Assembly: GCA_947599925.1 (NCBI GenBank)
Contig: CANQFT010000003.1
Location: forward strand, 1-64,000
Origin: an uncultured Oscillospiraceae bacterium
GTDB taxonomy: Bacteria; Bacillota; Clostridia; Oscillospirales; Oscillospiraceae
Direction: 5' to 3'
Length of the DNA: 64,000 nucleotides
Shown: positions 1 through 8,071 of the stretch, one piece after another
Layout: each line of letters opens with the position of its first letter
Numbering within the stretch: position 1 is the first letter of the stretch
Notes under the pieces: model-generated
Databases searched by the model: none
Seen by the model: only the letters and a program-made list of their open reading frames with translations
Told to the model about the DNA's origin: nothing
Program-made: the position numbers and the translations under genes

Positions 1-57
1 GGCGTTTTCGTTCCCCTTGGTACGCTCATATCGTGGCGATACTTCGCCGGAGAACAT
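1..57 (-). CDS. 5' end of an unidentified CDS, cut by the window edge
   Basis: Reading leftward from an ATG at 57, nineteen codons stay open to the edge (MFSGEVSPRYERTKGNENA). An AAAGGG Shine-Dalgarno-like stretch lies about 4 bases before the ATG, which supports a real start. The gene is divergent from the XRE regulator at 244 and both share the 58-243 spacer, as is common for regulator/target pairs in mobile elements. I do not recognise the family from 19 residues. The start is supported but the function is unknown. Confidence 0.5.
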   Translation of the reverse strand, partial: MFSGEVSPRYERTKGNENA

Positions 58-203
58 ATCCCTTTCAGACGGTCATGTGGTTTTCAAAGTGCATTGTCTG
101 TTGACATGACCATTGTAGCGAAAAAACACGCTCTTTCCCGTATGTCCAAGAGGTTGGAAATCCGGCGAAAAATCAAAAATTTCCACGCTTATGGACAGGA
201 ACG

Positions 204-212
204 TGGTATAAT
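204..212 (+). promoter_or_regulatory. Extended -10 promoter for the XRE regulator
   Basis: TGG-TATAAT is a perfect extended -10 about 30 bases upstream of the 244 start. No convincing -35 lies 16-18 bases upstream. A TTGACA at 101-106 has no -10 at proper spacing. The rest of the 58-243 spacer shows no other clear signal. Confidence 0.6.
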
Positions 213-243
213 GGGATAGGCGCACAAAGGGGGGTATAAAAAG

Positions 244-1080
244 ATGTATGTGAAGCTATCTATTCCAGAAAAACTGAAAGATTTGAGGGTGGAACGCCAT
301 CTGACGCTTGAACAGCTTGCGACAGAAACCGGCTTGTCCAAATCCGCCCTTGGCAAATATGAAACGGACGATTACAAAGACATCAGCCCTTTCGCCATAG
401 CAACACTGGCGGACTTCTATGGTGTATCAACTGACTACCTGATGGGTCGGACAGAAACAAAAAATCACCCAAACACAGCCCTGCACGAACTGCATTTGAG
501 TGATGACATGATCGACGTATTAAAAAGCGGGAAACTGAACAACCGGCTGCTCTGCGAGATGGTAACGCATGAGAACTTCCGCCGGTTCCTTGTGGATGCG
601 GAGATTTACATAGACCGCATAGCCGATATGCGGATCAACGATATGAACACCGTTCTCGCTACCGTGAGAAAACAATTATTAGAAAAAGATGGAGCAGACG
701 AGAACAAGTTAGATGTGAGGACATTGGAAGTCGCACAGATTCAGGAAACAGACTATTTCAGCCACATTGCCGCTGAAGATATGTCAGTGATCTTGAAAGA
801 CATTCGAGAAAAGCATAAGTCAGACACTACAACAGCCGACGAAGATTCCCATGTAGCAGAGGTGCAAAAACAGCTCCAAGAGGCTATGAGCTTTGAGGGA
901 AGTCCTCAAGAAAAACAGGCTCGTATTTTCTGCAACCAGCTTGGAATCCCCTATGATACACTGACAAAGGAAGAATTTGTTACACTGATCGGGATTTTGA
1001 AAAAGTCGAAGCACATGAAAAGCGGGATTAGTCAACGCGGAAAGCCCAGTAAATCTCATTTGCCTTTCAAAAATAAATGA
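244..1080 (+). CDS. XRE-family helix-turn-helix transcriptional regulator
   Basis: A 278-aa protein with an N-terminal Cro/C1-type HTH at about residues 8-65 (LEQLATETGLSKSALGKYE is the recognition region), followed by about 200 residues rich in charged helices that I cannot assign. Proteins of this build regulate conjugative elements and phage-like islands. The start at 244 has an AAAGGGGGG Shine-Dalgarno and an extended -10 upstream. Base composition is clearly lower in GC than the rest of the window, in line with acquisition. The HEPN gene follows after 57 bases with no obvious promoter, so the two are probably co-transcribed. Confidence 0.8.
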   Translation: MYVKLSIPEKLKDLRVERHLTLEQLATETGLSKSALGKYETDDYKDISPFAIATLADFYGVSTDYLMGRTETKNHPNTALHELHLSDDMIDVLKSGKLNNRLLCEMVTHENFRRFLVDAEIYIDRIADMRINDMNTVLATVRKQLLEKDGADENKLDVRTLEVAQIQETDYFSHIAAEDMSVILKDIREKHKSDTTTADEDSHVAEVQKQLQEAMSFEGSPQEKQARIFCNQLGIPYDTLTKEEFVTLIGILKKSKHMKSGISQRGKPSKSHLPFKNK

Positions 1081-1137
1081 ACCTCGCACTATCTAATTAC
1101 CGCTTACAGCAGATATTTAGCTGAGAAAGGAAATATA

Positions 1138-2484
1138 ATGACAGAAACGATTTATGGGTCAATATGGTACAAAGAAAATTCGTATCCTTTTTTTCTTGAG
1201 GGACGCAGAGCAATTATCGTTGGAGAAGCGTTTAAGTACTATGAAGTTTTTCAAGATGCTGATGAGGAAGAATCTATTTTCGGAGTCACGTCAGATAACA
1301 GGCAGATTTTGTTTTTACAATGTAAATTTTTCAGGTCATTATTCCAGCAATGGTTTTCGTCCATAGGATATATTTTGTCCCGTGGAAATACTGGCGAAAC
1401 ATATGATTTTACTTTTGACAGAATATCCTTTTATTCGGAAGCAATAAACTCGTTTTATCCTCCTCAAATGGCAATGAAAACTGATTTTGATCTAAATAAT
1501 TGGAACGGCAGGATGACAATAGAATTAAGACCTTTTGAAGATACGGCAGTTTCTTTTGAATATGAAGATTGCAAGTGTAACCTTAACATTACTCGTTATG
1601 TAAATGCACAGAATGGAAAATCAGAGATTGGCAATATCAATTCTGCCTTTGATTTTGAGTTTAATTCGGCTCAGCATTACAATAACTTTTCGCGTTACTG
1701 GCTTGCTTTGTTTGATTTTCTATCATTTGTTAATTATGGAAGAGATATTAATTTTGAAAAAATCTATTTATTCAAGAAAATGGAGAATGGCAAATACGAA
1801 CGTTGTGCTACTGTAAAAATCTTTTCTGACGGACGTGAATATATTTATAGACCGCAAATTCACGCAATAACTACTGAGGACATCCCTTTAAATAATCTTG
1901 GATCGGTATTTTCTAAGATTGCGTCACTTCGTGAAAACGACAAAAGATTTGGTTACTATTTTCCAAAAAACTATAAAGAGGAATTTCGAATCGACGCTAC
2001 TCAATGGCTTATTAAAGCAATGACCTTTGAAGGACTGTTCAAAAAATGCTATCCTGATTTTAAGCAGAACGCAAAAGAACAATTTCGAAATGCAAAATCA
2101 GTTGCCTTAAAGAAATTAAATGAAATTGATCAAAGTCAAATGAGCAGGGCTGAGCGTAAATATTTTGGAGATTGTCAAAAGCAAATTGAACGTTACGAGG
2201 GTATTTTAGAAGAAATGCTTAATTATATTGTAAAGAAATATAAATTTGAATTTGAGGATATTATAAGCTACAATCTAAGAAACTATAGTGTGGATTTTGG
2301 AGAATACGGAGAAATATACAGCAATTATAGAAATAGACTCGCCCACGGAGATATAGAATCTGTGGGCGACAAAGAAGTGGCCGTTTTTAAGATTCTTCAA
2401 GCAGCAATTTACTTTTTACTTCTTGAAGGAACGGGTCTTGATAGTAATGCTCTGCGCGGAATTGTGAAAAAATTGTTCTTATAA
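1138..2484 (+). CDS. HEPN-domain protein, ApeA-like (putative anti-phage abortive-infection RNase)
   Basis: A 448-aa soluble protein. The C-terminal region (about 290-448) is helical and carries RNRLAH at residues 398-403, a canonical HEPN RNase motif (RNxxxH). The N-terminal ~280 residues are beta-rich and resemble the ApeA N-terminal domain in overall pattern. HEPN proteins of this type cleave RNA during phage infection or stress. The gene is the most AT-rich in the window (roughly one-third GC by eye, neighbours about two-thirds), a strong sign of transfer. The start at 1138 follows GAGAAAGGA. The HEPN motif is seen directly. The ApeA name rests on architecture and needs a profile search. 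Confidence 0.6.
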   Translation: MTETIYGSIWYKENSYPFFLEGRRAIIVGEAFKYYEVFQDADEEESIFGVTSDNRQILFLQCKFFRSLFQQWFSSIGYILSRGNTGETYDFTFDRISFYSEAINSFYPPQMAMKTDFDLNNWNGRMTIELRPFEDTAVSFEYEDCKCNLNITRYVNAQNGKSEIGNINSAFDFEFNSAQHYNNFSRYWLALFDFLSFVNYGRDINFEKIYLFKKMENGKYERCATVKIFSDGREYIYRPQIHAITTEDIPLNNLGSVFSKIASLRENDKRFGYYFPKNYKEEFRIDATQWLIKAMTFEGLFKKCYPDFKQNAKEQFRNAKSVALKKLNEIDQSQMSRAERKYFGDCQKQIERYEGILEEMLNYIVKKYKFEFEDIISYNLRNYSVDFGEYGEIYSNYRNRLAHGDIESVGDKEVAVFKILQAAIYFLLLEGTGLDSNALRGIVKKLFL

Positions 2485-2486
2485 CG

Positions 2487-2532
2487 AGGAAAGGACACTA
2501 TCCCAGTAAAAGCTGATATAGTGTCCTTTCCT
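2487..2532 (+). terminator. Terminator-like hairpin after the HEPN gene
   Basis: A perfect 15-bp stem (AGGAAAGGACACTAT at 2487-2501, its complement at 2518-2532) with a 16-base loop, three bases after the HEPN stop codon. A short T-rich stretch (GTTTCC) follows. Confidence 0.7.
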
Positions 2533-2597
2533 GTTTCCAATCCTGTCTGACAGATGCCATAATCAAATTTTGTTTCAAAACTTTCTTACGGACACCT

Positions 2598-2736
2598 AGC
2601 AAAGCCCAGCGGATTTTTCCCGAACGCAGCGAAGCCGGGCGTCGCGAACAGGCGAGGCGTGACATCTCGGCCCGCAAACGTGCGACCCGGCCACCTCGGT
2701 GGCCGGGTCGTGCGCTGCGGCGGGCCGCGAAAAAAC
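2598..2736. repeat. Truncated dispersed repeat joined to a post-terminator module
   Basis: 2598-2662 matches the array copy at about 17155-17221 almost base for base (GCAAAGCCCAGCGGATTTTT... ending GGCGAGGCGTGAC). It continues into a GC-rich module whose 12-bp hairpin (GACCCGGCCACC, 2684-2709) and GGCGGGCCGC motif recur at about 17240-17289, 38159-38210 and 63868-63890. It marks the boundary between the AT-rich island and GC-rich chromosome. No coding potential is seen. Confidence 0.85.
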
Positions 2737-2778
2737 TGTCAAAGGTCCTGGCGCCCGCGGGCGCCAGGACCTTTGACA
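2737..2778 (-). terminator. Intrinsic terminator of the glycosyltransferase operon, 42-bp perfect palindrome
   Basis: The palindrome begins one base beyond the stop codon of the minus-strand gene at 2780 and is followed (leftward) by six T. Its inner 34 bp are identical to the palindrome at 17290-17337. Confidence 0.85.
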
Positions 2779-2779
2779 A

Positions 2780-3865
2780 TTAAAGTAGCATATTCATCTC
2801 TAAAATCTCCTGCACCCGCTGGGCCCGCTTGTCCCAGCCGGCTTCCTCACCCAGCGCCCGGCGGCGGTTTTTGAGCCAGGCGGAGTCCTCCCGGATGGCC
2901 TGTTCGCAACAGGCCACAAAGCCGTGCAGGTCCGGGGACTGGTAGGCCACGCCCGGCGGAAAGTCCTCCATCTGGCCGGGGTAGCTGTGCCGGACCAGGG
3001 GCTTGCCGGAGGCCAGGTACTCAAACACCCGGCCGGGGCACACGTCGCTGGCCACACCCTGGCGCCGCAGGTCCATGCACACATCGAACTGCCGGATGTA
3101 GTCGGGCACCTCGATCAGCGGCACCCTGTCGGCCAGGATGACCTGCTCCATGGCCCGGAGCTTCCGCAGACCGGGGCTGGGCTCGTGTCTGCCCAAAAAG
3201 ATGTAGTTCCAGTCCGGATGGGCGGCGACGCAGGTGAGGACGGGCCGGTAGTCCAGATCGGCCCACAGGGTGCCCGCGTAGCCGATCAGCGGGCCCACGA
3301 TGTCCTTCAACGGGCCGGGGACCTCGATGTCCTCTCTGGCGAACATGGGGTAGTTGCAGCCGTTGGGCACCACGGCGATGTTGTCGCAGCAGGGCGCCAG
3401 CCGGTCCGCCAGACCCGCCGACGCGGCGAAGATCACGTCGGCCTGGGTGGCCAGCTCGCTCTCCAGCGCCGGGTCCAGCTCGGCCCAGTAGCGGTCGCAG
3501 TCGTAGACCAGACCCTTGTAGGGCAGATAGTCCAGCAGACCCACCGCCTGGGGCGTGGCGCACCAGAGCAACGGCTCGCGGACGTCGTGCCGGCGCAGTA
3601 CGGACAGGATGTGGTCCGCCAGCCGCCGCAGACTCCGGCGCCGGCGGAGATCCCGCAGGGGCCCTTCCTGGGCCACGCCGGGCAGGGCGTAGGCCGTCAC
3701 GCCGGGCCGCACCTTTCTGCCTGGCTTTTTATACTCCCGGCTGCCCGGGGCCGAGGGCGGCTCAAAAAACAGCACCTCCGCGCCCTTGAGCCGGGTCATC
3801 AACTGCTGGGTCCGGGTCGGGGTGGATTGCCACGGCGCGGCGGAGAGACAGACGATGGCGTTCAT
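2780..3865 (-). CDS. Glycosyltransferase, TuaH-like (cell-wall polysaccharide)
   Basis: A 361-aa soluble glycosyltransferase with a GT-B-like pattern: an N-terminal CLSAAPWQSTPTRTQQLM segment typical of TuaH-like teichuronic-acid transferases, GYAGTLW in the linker, and a C-terminal nucleotide-sugar half with FEYLASGKP. It probably adds a sugar to a wall polymer in the cytoplasm. The ATG at 3865 overlaps the stop of the upstream GT4-CsaB gene as ATGA, so translation is coupled and the two form an operon. A strong terminator follows at once. The exact sugar and acceptor cannot be read from sequence. Confidence 0.75.
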   Translation of the reverse strand: MNAIVCLSAAPWQSTPTRTQQLMTRLKGAEVLFFEPPSAPGSREYKKPGRKVRPGVTAYALPGVAQEGPLRDLRRRRSLRRLADHILSVLRRHDVREPLLWCATPQAVGLLDYLPYKGLVYDCDRYWAELDPALESELATQADVIFAASAGLADRLAPCCDNIAVVPNGCNYPMFAREDIEVPGPLKDIVGPLIGYAGTLWADLDYRPVLTCVAAHPDWNYIFLGRHEPSPGLRKLRAMEQVILADRVPLIEVPDYIRQFDVCMDLRRQGVASDVCPGRVFEYLASGKPLVRHSYPGQMEDFPPGVAYQSPDLHGFVACCEQAIREDSAWLKNRRRALGEEAGWDKRAQRVQEILEMNMLL

Positions 3866-6093
3866 GCTCCGCCCCCTTCCAACAGGCGCTCCGCGGTCTC
3901 GCTGTTGCGGTGCTCCACCTGCCGCAGACGCTCCACGCCCCGGAGCAGGAACTCCCTGTCCCCCATCCGGGCCACGGCCCTGTCGATGTTCTCCTCCAAC
4001 ACCTGGGCGGTCACATCGCCCAGGTCCACATAGAGGTCCTGCCCAATGTAGTCCAAAAAGGAGCTGATCTTCTGGTCGTACACCACCCCCACCAGCGGAA
4101 CGCCCTGCCCCGCGGCAAAGACCAGGGCGTGGAGCCGCATGGACACCACCGCGCGCATCCGGGCGAAGAGGCCGATGGTGTGGCTGGACGAGGCGCACTG
4201 GGTCAGCACGAAGTGGGGCACATCGGCCAGGGCCTTTGTCACCATGGCCGCGGCCACCTGGTCGCGCTTGGCCTCGATGGGGATGAAGGCGGGGACCAGG
4301 CGGTGCCGCTCCCAGGCGTAGCGGGCGGCGTCGGCAAAGGCCTGGGCCTTTTCCTCAAAGCCGGGCCAGGTCCGCAGGGTAAAGCAAATGTAGTCCCCCT
4401 CCGGGTCCATGCCGTAGCTTTCCAGAAGCCCGTCTGTGACCTCTTTTGGCGCGGCGGGCAGGATCACGGTGGGGTCGGCGGAGAGGATCACCTCCGGAGC
4501 TGTGATCTCCATGTCCGCCAGCTCCTCCTGGGAGTTCACATCCCGCAGGGTGATGGCGTCCACGTTGCGCTGGAGCACCCACCTGCAAAGGCGGCGGTTG
4601 GAGGGGTACTGGATGGGCCCGATGCCGCAGCCGTACATCAGGACCCTGTTGCGGCGCTTGTGGGCCATGGAGATGGTGAGCAGATAGAACCACAGGGACC
4701 GGCGTGAGGTCACGTCCTGCATCAGCGAGCCGCCGCCGTTGATATAGAGCCGGGTCTTGCCCAGCCGCCGGAAGAACCGCAGCAGACGGAAGGTGTAGAT
4801 GGCGTTGATGCGGTACTTCAAGCGGGTCTCCTTGGGCCGCCGGGACAGGACCCAGATGGGCAGGTCCGGGTCGATGTCCCGCAGTTCCTTGACGATGGCT
4901 TCCAAAATGGCGTCGTCCCCGGCGTTGCCCTTGCCGTAGGCGCCGCAGATGGCCGCCCCGTAGCGACCCTTTGGCCGCCCCTGGCGGCGGAGGACCGTCT
5001 GGTAGATCTCCACCTGCTTTTGGATGGTGCTCTCGATGGAGTATTCGCTCCTGGCCTTGTTGTAGAGCCGCTGGCCCATGCGCCGGCGCAGGCCCTCGTC
5101 CCGGCACAGCGCCGCCAGATGTCCCGCCAGGGCCTGGGCGTCGCCGGGCTCAAAGAGAAAACCGGTCACAGCGTGGTCGATGAGGTAGGGCACGCCCCCC
5201 ACCCTGCTGCTCACCGTGGGCAGTCCGGCCCTGGCCCCCTCGGTGATGGAGTAGGGGAAAGTCTCGGACAGAGAGGTCAGGGTGTTGATGTCGATGGCGT
5301 GATAGAAGCTGTCCACATCGCTGACCCAACCGGCAAAGCAGACCGTCCCGGCCACCCCAAGCTCCCCGGCCAGGGCTTGGAGCTTTTCCATCTCCTCCCC
5401 GTCCCCGGCGATGAGCAGCCGCAGCTGGGGGCAGGTCTGGTGGGCCAGGGCAAAGCCCCGCAGAAGGGTGGAGATGTCCTTCACCGGGTTGAGCCGCGCG
5501 GTGATGCCGACGATCACGCAGTCCTCGTCCCAGGAGAGGCCGAGGCTGGCCAGATAGGCCGCCCGGTCCATGGCCGGGGTCCTGGGGGTGAAGTCCAATC
5601 CGTTGTAGATGGAAAAGAGCCTGTCGGCGTCAAAGCCCCGGTCGATGAGCAGGTCCACCATGGCGTCGGACACGCCGATGCGGTAGTCCAGCCGCCGCAG
5701 GGCCCAGGCGTTCAGCGTGCCGTAGGTCAGCCGTCCCAGGGGCCGGCCCAGGTAGTCCAGCCTGGGGTCGGAGTGGACGGTGGTGATGACGGGCAGCTTG
5801 ACCCTCCGGCGCAGCAGAGCGCCCATCAGGTTGCCCCTGGCGCCGTGGCAGTGGACGATCTGGTAGCCCCCGTCCCGGATGTAGGCCCGGAGCCTGGAGA
5901 GGGTGCGGAAGATGTTCTTCCCCTCGAACACCACCGTCGGGATGCCCAGGGCCCGCGCCTCCTGGGCGAAGGGGCCCTCCACAAAGCAGACCATGGTGAT
6001 GTCCACGTAGGGGGATATATTGCTCAAAAGCGAGTGGATGTGGGTCTTGGCGCCGCCGGTGTCGCCGCCGCTGATCAGGTGGATGACCTTCAC
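3862..6093 (-). CDS. csaB: GT4 glycosyltransferase fused to a CsaB polysaccharide pyruvyl transferase
   Basis: A 743-aa two-domain protein. Residues 1 to about 370 are a GT4 glycosyltransferase (VKVIHLISGGDTGGAKTH start, ARLNPVKD loop, SETFPYSITEG with the two glutamates). Residues about 378-743 are a CsaB domain (GKGNAGDDAILEAI, a GGGS nucleotide-site loop, SMRLHALVFA near the end). CsaB puts ketal pyruvate on secondary cell-wall polymer, the ligand of SLH domains, which fits the SLH proteins in this window. I chose GTG at 6093 because AAGGAG lies 8 bases upstream. An upstream in-frame TTG lies about at the transcription start. The fusion is unusual, as the two activities are usually separate proteins. 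Confidence 0.85.
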   Translation of the reverse strand: MKVIHLISGGDTGGAKTHIHSLLSNISPYVDITMVCFVEGPFAQEARALGIPTVVFEGKNIFRTLSRLRAYIRDGGYQIVHCHGARGNLMGALLRRRVKLPVITTVHSDPRLDYLGRPLGRLTYGTLNAWALRRLDYRIGVSDAMVDLLIDRGFDADRLFSIYNGLDFTPRTPAMDRAAYLASLGLSWDEDCVIVGITARLNPVKDISTLLRGFALAHQTCPQLRLLIAGDGEEMEKLQALAGELGVAGTVCFAGWVSDVDSFYHAIDINTLTSLSETFPYSITEGARAGLPTVSSRVGGVPYLIDHAVTGFLFEPGDAQALAGHLAALCRDEGLRRRMGQRLYNKARSEYSIESTIQKQVEIYQTVLRRQGRPKGRYGAAICGAYGKGNAGDDAILEAIVKELRDIDPDLPIWVLSRRPKETRLKYRINAIYTFRLLRFFRRLGKTRLYINGGGSLMQDVTSRRSLWFYLLTISMAHKRRNRVLMYGCGIGPIQYPSNRRLCRWVLQRNVDAITLRDVNSQEELADMEITAPEVILSADPTVILPAAPKEVTDGLLESYGMDPEGDYICFTLRTWPGFEEKAQAFADAARYAWERHRLVPAFIPIEAKRDQVAAAMVTKALADVPHFVLTQCASSSHTIGLFARMRAVVSMRLHALVFAAGQGVPLVGVVYDQKISSFLDYIGQDLYVDLGDVTAQVLEENIDRAVARMGDREFLLRGVERLRQVEHRNSETAERLLEGGGA

Positions 6094-6120
6094 GCCTCTC
6101 ACTCCTTTGGAAAAAAGGTC

Positions 6121-6149
6121 TTGAAACACATTCAAAAGTATTATATACT
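6121..6149 (+). promoter_or_regulatory. Promoter for the DUF4330/PAP2 operon
   Basis: TTGAAA (6121-6126), 17-base spacer, TATACT (6144-6149). Its -10 overlaps the -10 of the divergent csaB promoter by two bases. Confidence 0.65.
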
Positions 6150-6168
6150 GATTTTACTACTTTGGCAA
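6140..6168 (-). promoter_or_regulatory. Promoter for the GT4-CsaB operon
   Basis: On the minus strand TTGCCA (6168-6163), 17-base spacer, TATAAT (6145-6140). The expected start near 6133 gives a leader of about 40 bases to the GTG at 6093. Confidence 0.75.
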
Positions 6169-6206
6169 GGCTTGTCTGCCCTGCCAAGACCTGGGAGGCT
6201 TTCCGT

Positions 6207-6725
6207 ATGAAAATCATAGACGAAAAGGGACGGCTCTTCGGCAAGATCAACCTCGTTGACCTTTTGGCCATCGTCATCGTCGCCGCCGCCCTCATTTTCC
6301 TGGCGGTCCGCTTTTTGGGCGGCTCCGGCAACGACGTGATCAACGGCGCCACCAAGCTGACCTACACCGCCCAGGTCCAGGCCGTGGACCAGGCCACCTA
6401 CGACGAGGTGATGCGGCAGATGGAGCTGGCCGGAGGCCGGGACCAGCTGATGGCCGACGGCAAGCTGGTGGACGGCTACGTCACCAAAGTCGAGGCCACG
6501 CCCCACGTCAGCTTCAACACCGACGCCTCCGGCAACATGGTCCGCTCCGAGGAGAACTACGATGGCGGACGGTGGGACCTGACCTTCACCGTGGAGGCCA
6601 ACGTGGCCGACCCCATCACCAACAAGGTGGGCACCCAGGAGGTCCGTGTGGCCAAGAGCCACATCCTCAAGACCGTCCACTTTGAGTTTGCCTACACCAA
6701 CATCATCACCTGCGAATGGGGCTGA
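6207..6725 (+). CDS. DUF4330 domain-containing membrane-anchored protein
   Basis: A 172-aa protein with a short basic N-terminus (DEKGRLFGKINLVDL), one membrane segment at about residues 17-38 and an extracytoplasmic beta-rich domain. This matches the DUF4330 family, whose function is unknown. The start at 6207 follows GGGAGG by 8 bases. The PAP2 phosphatase gene begins 3 bases after the stop, so they are an operon, divergent from the wall-polymer genes and possibly related to envelope work. Confidence 0.75.
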   Translation: MKIIDEKGRLFGKINLVDLLAIVIVAAALIFLAVRFLGGSGNDVINGATKLTYTAQVQAVDQATYDEVMRQMELAGGRDQLMADGKLVDGYVTKVEATPHVSFNTDASGNMVRSEENYDGGRWDLTFTVEANVADPITNKVGTQEVRVAKSHILKTVHFEFAYTNIITCEWG

Positions 6726-6728
6726 CCG

Positions 6729-7301
6729 GTGTTCGCCGCGCTCAGTTCGTGGGAGGCGGGGCTGCTGCTCTGGATCCAGACCCACCTCCGCGGCCCCGTC
6801 GCCGACCCCATCCTCTCCGCCTTTACCCATCTGGGTGACGCGGGCTGGCTGTTTATCGTCCTGACCCTGGCGCTGCTCCTGTGGCCCAGGACCCGGAAGA
6901 TCGGCCTGGCCTGCGCTTTTGGACTGCTTTTCAGCCTGCTTTTTACCAACGTCATCCTGAAGCACTGCGTTAGCCGGGTCCGGCCCTGGGTCAGCTTTCC
7001 CGCCATCGTGCCGCTGGTGGCGGAAAACGACCCCCTCTCCTTCCCCTCCGGCCACACCTCCGCCGCCTTCGCCTTCGCCACGGCCCTCCTCCGCGCGTGG
7101 CCCAGGGACTGGGCCCACAGCCGGGCCGTGAAGACAGGGGCGGTGGTCCTGGCGGCGTTGATGGCCCTGTCCAGGCTCTACGTGGGCGTCCACTACCCCA
7201 CCGATGTGCTGGGCGGCTTCATCGCCGGGGACCTGGCAGGGCTGGCGGGCTGGTACGTCTCCTTGCCGCTTTCGCGCCGGCTCCAGCGGCCCCGGCCCTG
7301 A
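6729..7301 (+). CDS. PAP2-family membrane phosphatase
   Basis: A 190-aa integral membrane protein with all three type-2 phosphatidic acid phosphatase motifs: KHCVSRVRP (KX6RP), FPSGHTSA (PSGH) and SRLYVGVHYPTD (SRX5HX3D). It could dephosphorylate undecaprenyl pyrophosphate or phosphatidyl lipids at the outer membrane face. The start is GTG at 6729, right after the upstream stop. The C-terminus is short and basic. All catalytic residues are present. Recycling of C55-PP is the likelier job given the nearby wall-polymer genes, but this is inference. Confidence 0.85.
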   Translation: MFAALSSWEAGLLLWIQTHLRGPVADPILSAFTHLGDAGWLFIVLTLALLLWPRTRKIGLACAFGLLFSLLFTNVILKHCVSRVRPWVSFPAIVPLVAENDPLSFPSGHTSAAFAFATALLRAWPRDWAHSRAVKTGAVVLAALMALSRLYVGVHYPTDVLGGFIAGDLAGLAGWYVSLPLSRRLQRPRP

Positions 7302-7582
7302 CCTCCGCAGGGTCCGGCCCCGCCGCCAAAACAAACATCGGCAGTCTTTTCACCGGCGATCCTCCTTTCCAAAGGGCTGATCCGGCCCAGACGATCCCCG
7401 CCCCGGTTTGGTTTTTCTCTCCACGCAACCCATCTCCCCGGCAAACGCAGGGCCCGCCTTGCGGAAAAGGGGTAGGGCGCAGCAGGGAAAAATTTTCGGG
7501 GGCGTGGGATTTTTTTCGCCCTCGCCGGATATTACCAGGTAGAAAGCGCTTTCCACACCACACACCCGCGAGGGGGGTCCCC
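7302..7582. other. Intergenic spacer before the ECF sigma gene
   Basis: 281 bases without a convincing gene on either strand. It ends in a T-rich stretch (about 7509-7515) followed by the AGGGGGG Shine-Dalgarno of the sigma gene. An ECF-type autoregulated promoter is expected here, but I cannot assign its -35/-10. Confidence 0.5.
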
Positions 7583-8071
7583 ATGACCGACGATACCTTT
7601 GAACGCCTGGCCAGAGCCTACGGCGACACGGTGTTCCGGGTGGCATACCACGCCCTGGGCAACCGCATGGACGCCGAGGACGTGGTCCAGGGCGTCCTGC
7701 TCAAGCTCTACCGCGCCGACAAGCCCTTTGCCAGCGACGACCACGCCAAGCACTGGCTCCTGCGGGTCACGGTCAACGACTGCCGCAAGCTCCTGCGGGC
7801 CCCGTGGCGGGGCCGGACCCTCCCCTTGGAGGACTTCGACGGCCCGGTCACGCCCCCAGAGGACCACAGCGACGTGCTCTCCGCGGTGATGGCCCTGCCC
7901 CCAAAGTACCGGATGTGCGTATACCTCTACTACTACGAGGCGTGCTCCGTCCGGGAGGTGGCCCAGGCCCTCCATGCCAAGGAGTCCACCGTCCAGACCT
8001 GGCTCCAGCGGGCCAGGCAACTGCTGAAGCGCGCCCTGGACGATGAAAAGGAGGAGACGCGAGATGTTTGA
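7583..8071 (+). CDS. ECF-type RNA polymerase sigma factor
   Basis: A 162-aa sigma-70-family protein. Region 2 spans about residues 5-70 (DAEDVVQGVLLKLY is the conserved 2.2 segment) and region 4 about 95-150 (LPPKYRMCVYLYYYEACSVREVAQAL... STVQTWLQRARQLLK), with no region 1 or 3. ECF factors redirect RNA polymerase to stress or envelope genes. The ATG at 7583 is preceded by AGGGGGG. The next gene overlaps its end by 8 bases and carries a membrane segment, the usual sigma/anti-sigma pairing. Confidence 0.9.
   Translation: MTDDTFERLARAYGDTVFRVAYHALGNRMDAEDVVQGVLLKLYRADKPFASDDHAKHWLLRVTVNDCRKLLRAPWRGRTLPLEDFDGPVTPPEDHSDVLSAVMALPPKYRMCVYLYYYEACSVREVAQALHAKESTVQTWLQRARQLLKRALDDEKEETRDV

Noticed and set aside
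3866-4198. Longer N-terminus for the TuaH-like glycosyltransferase
   Set aside because: The frame continues upstream inside csaB, but the ATGA overlap and the homologous N-terminal segment mark 3865 as the start.
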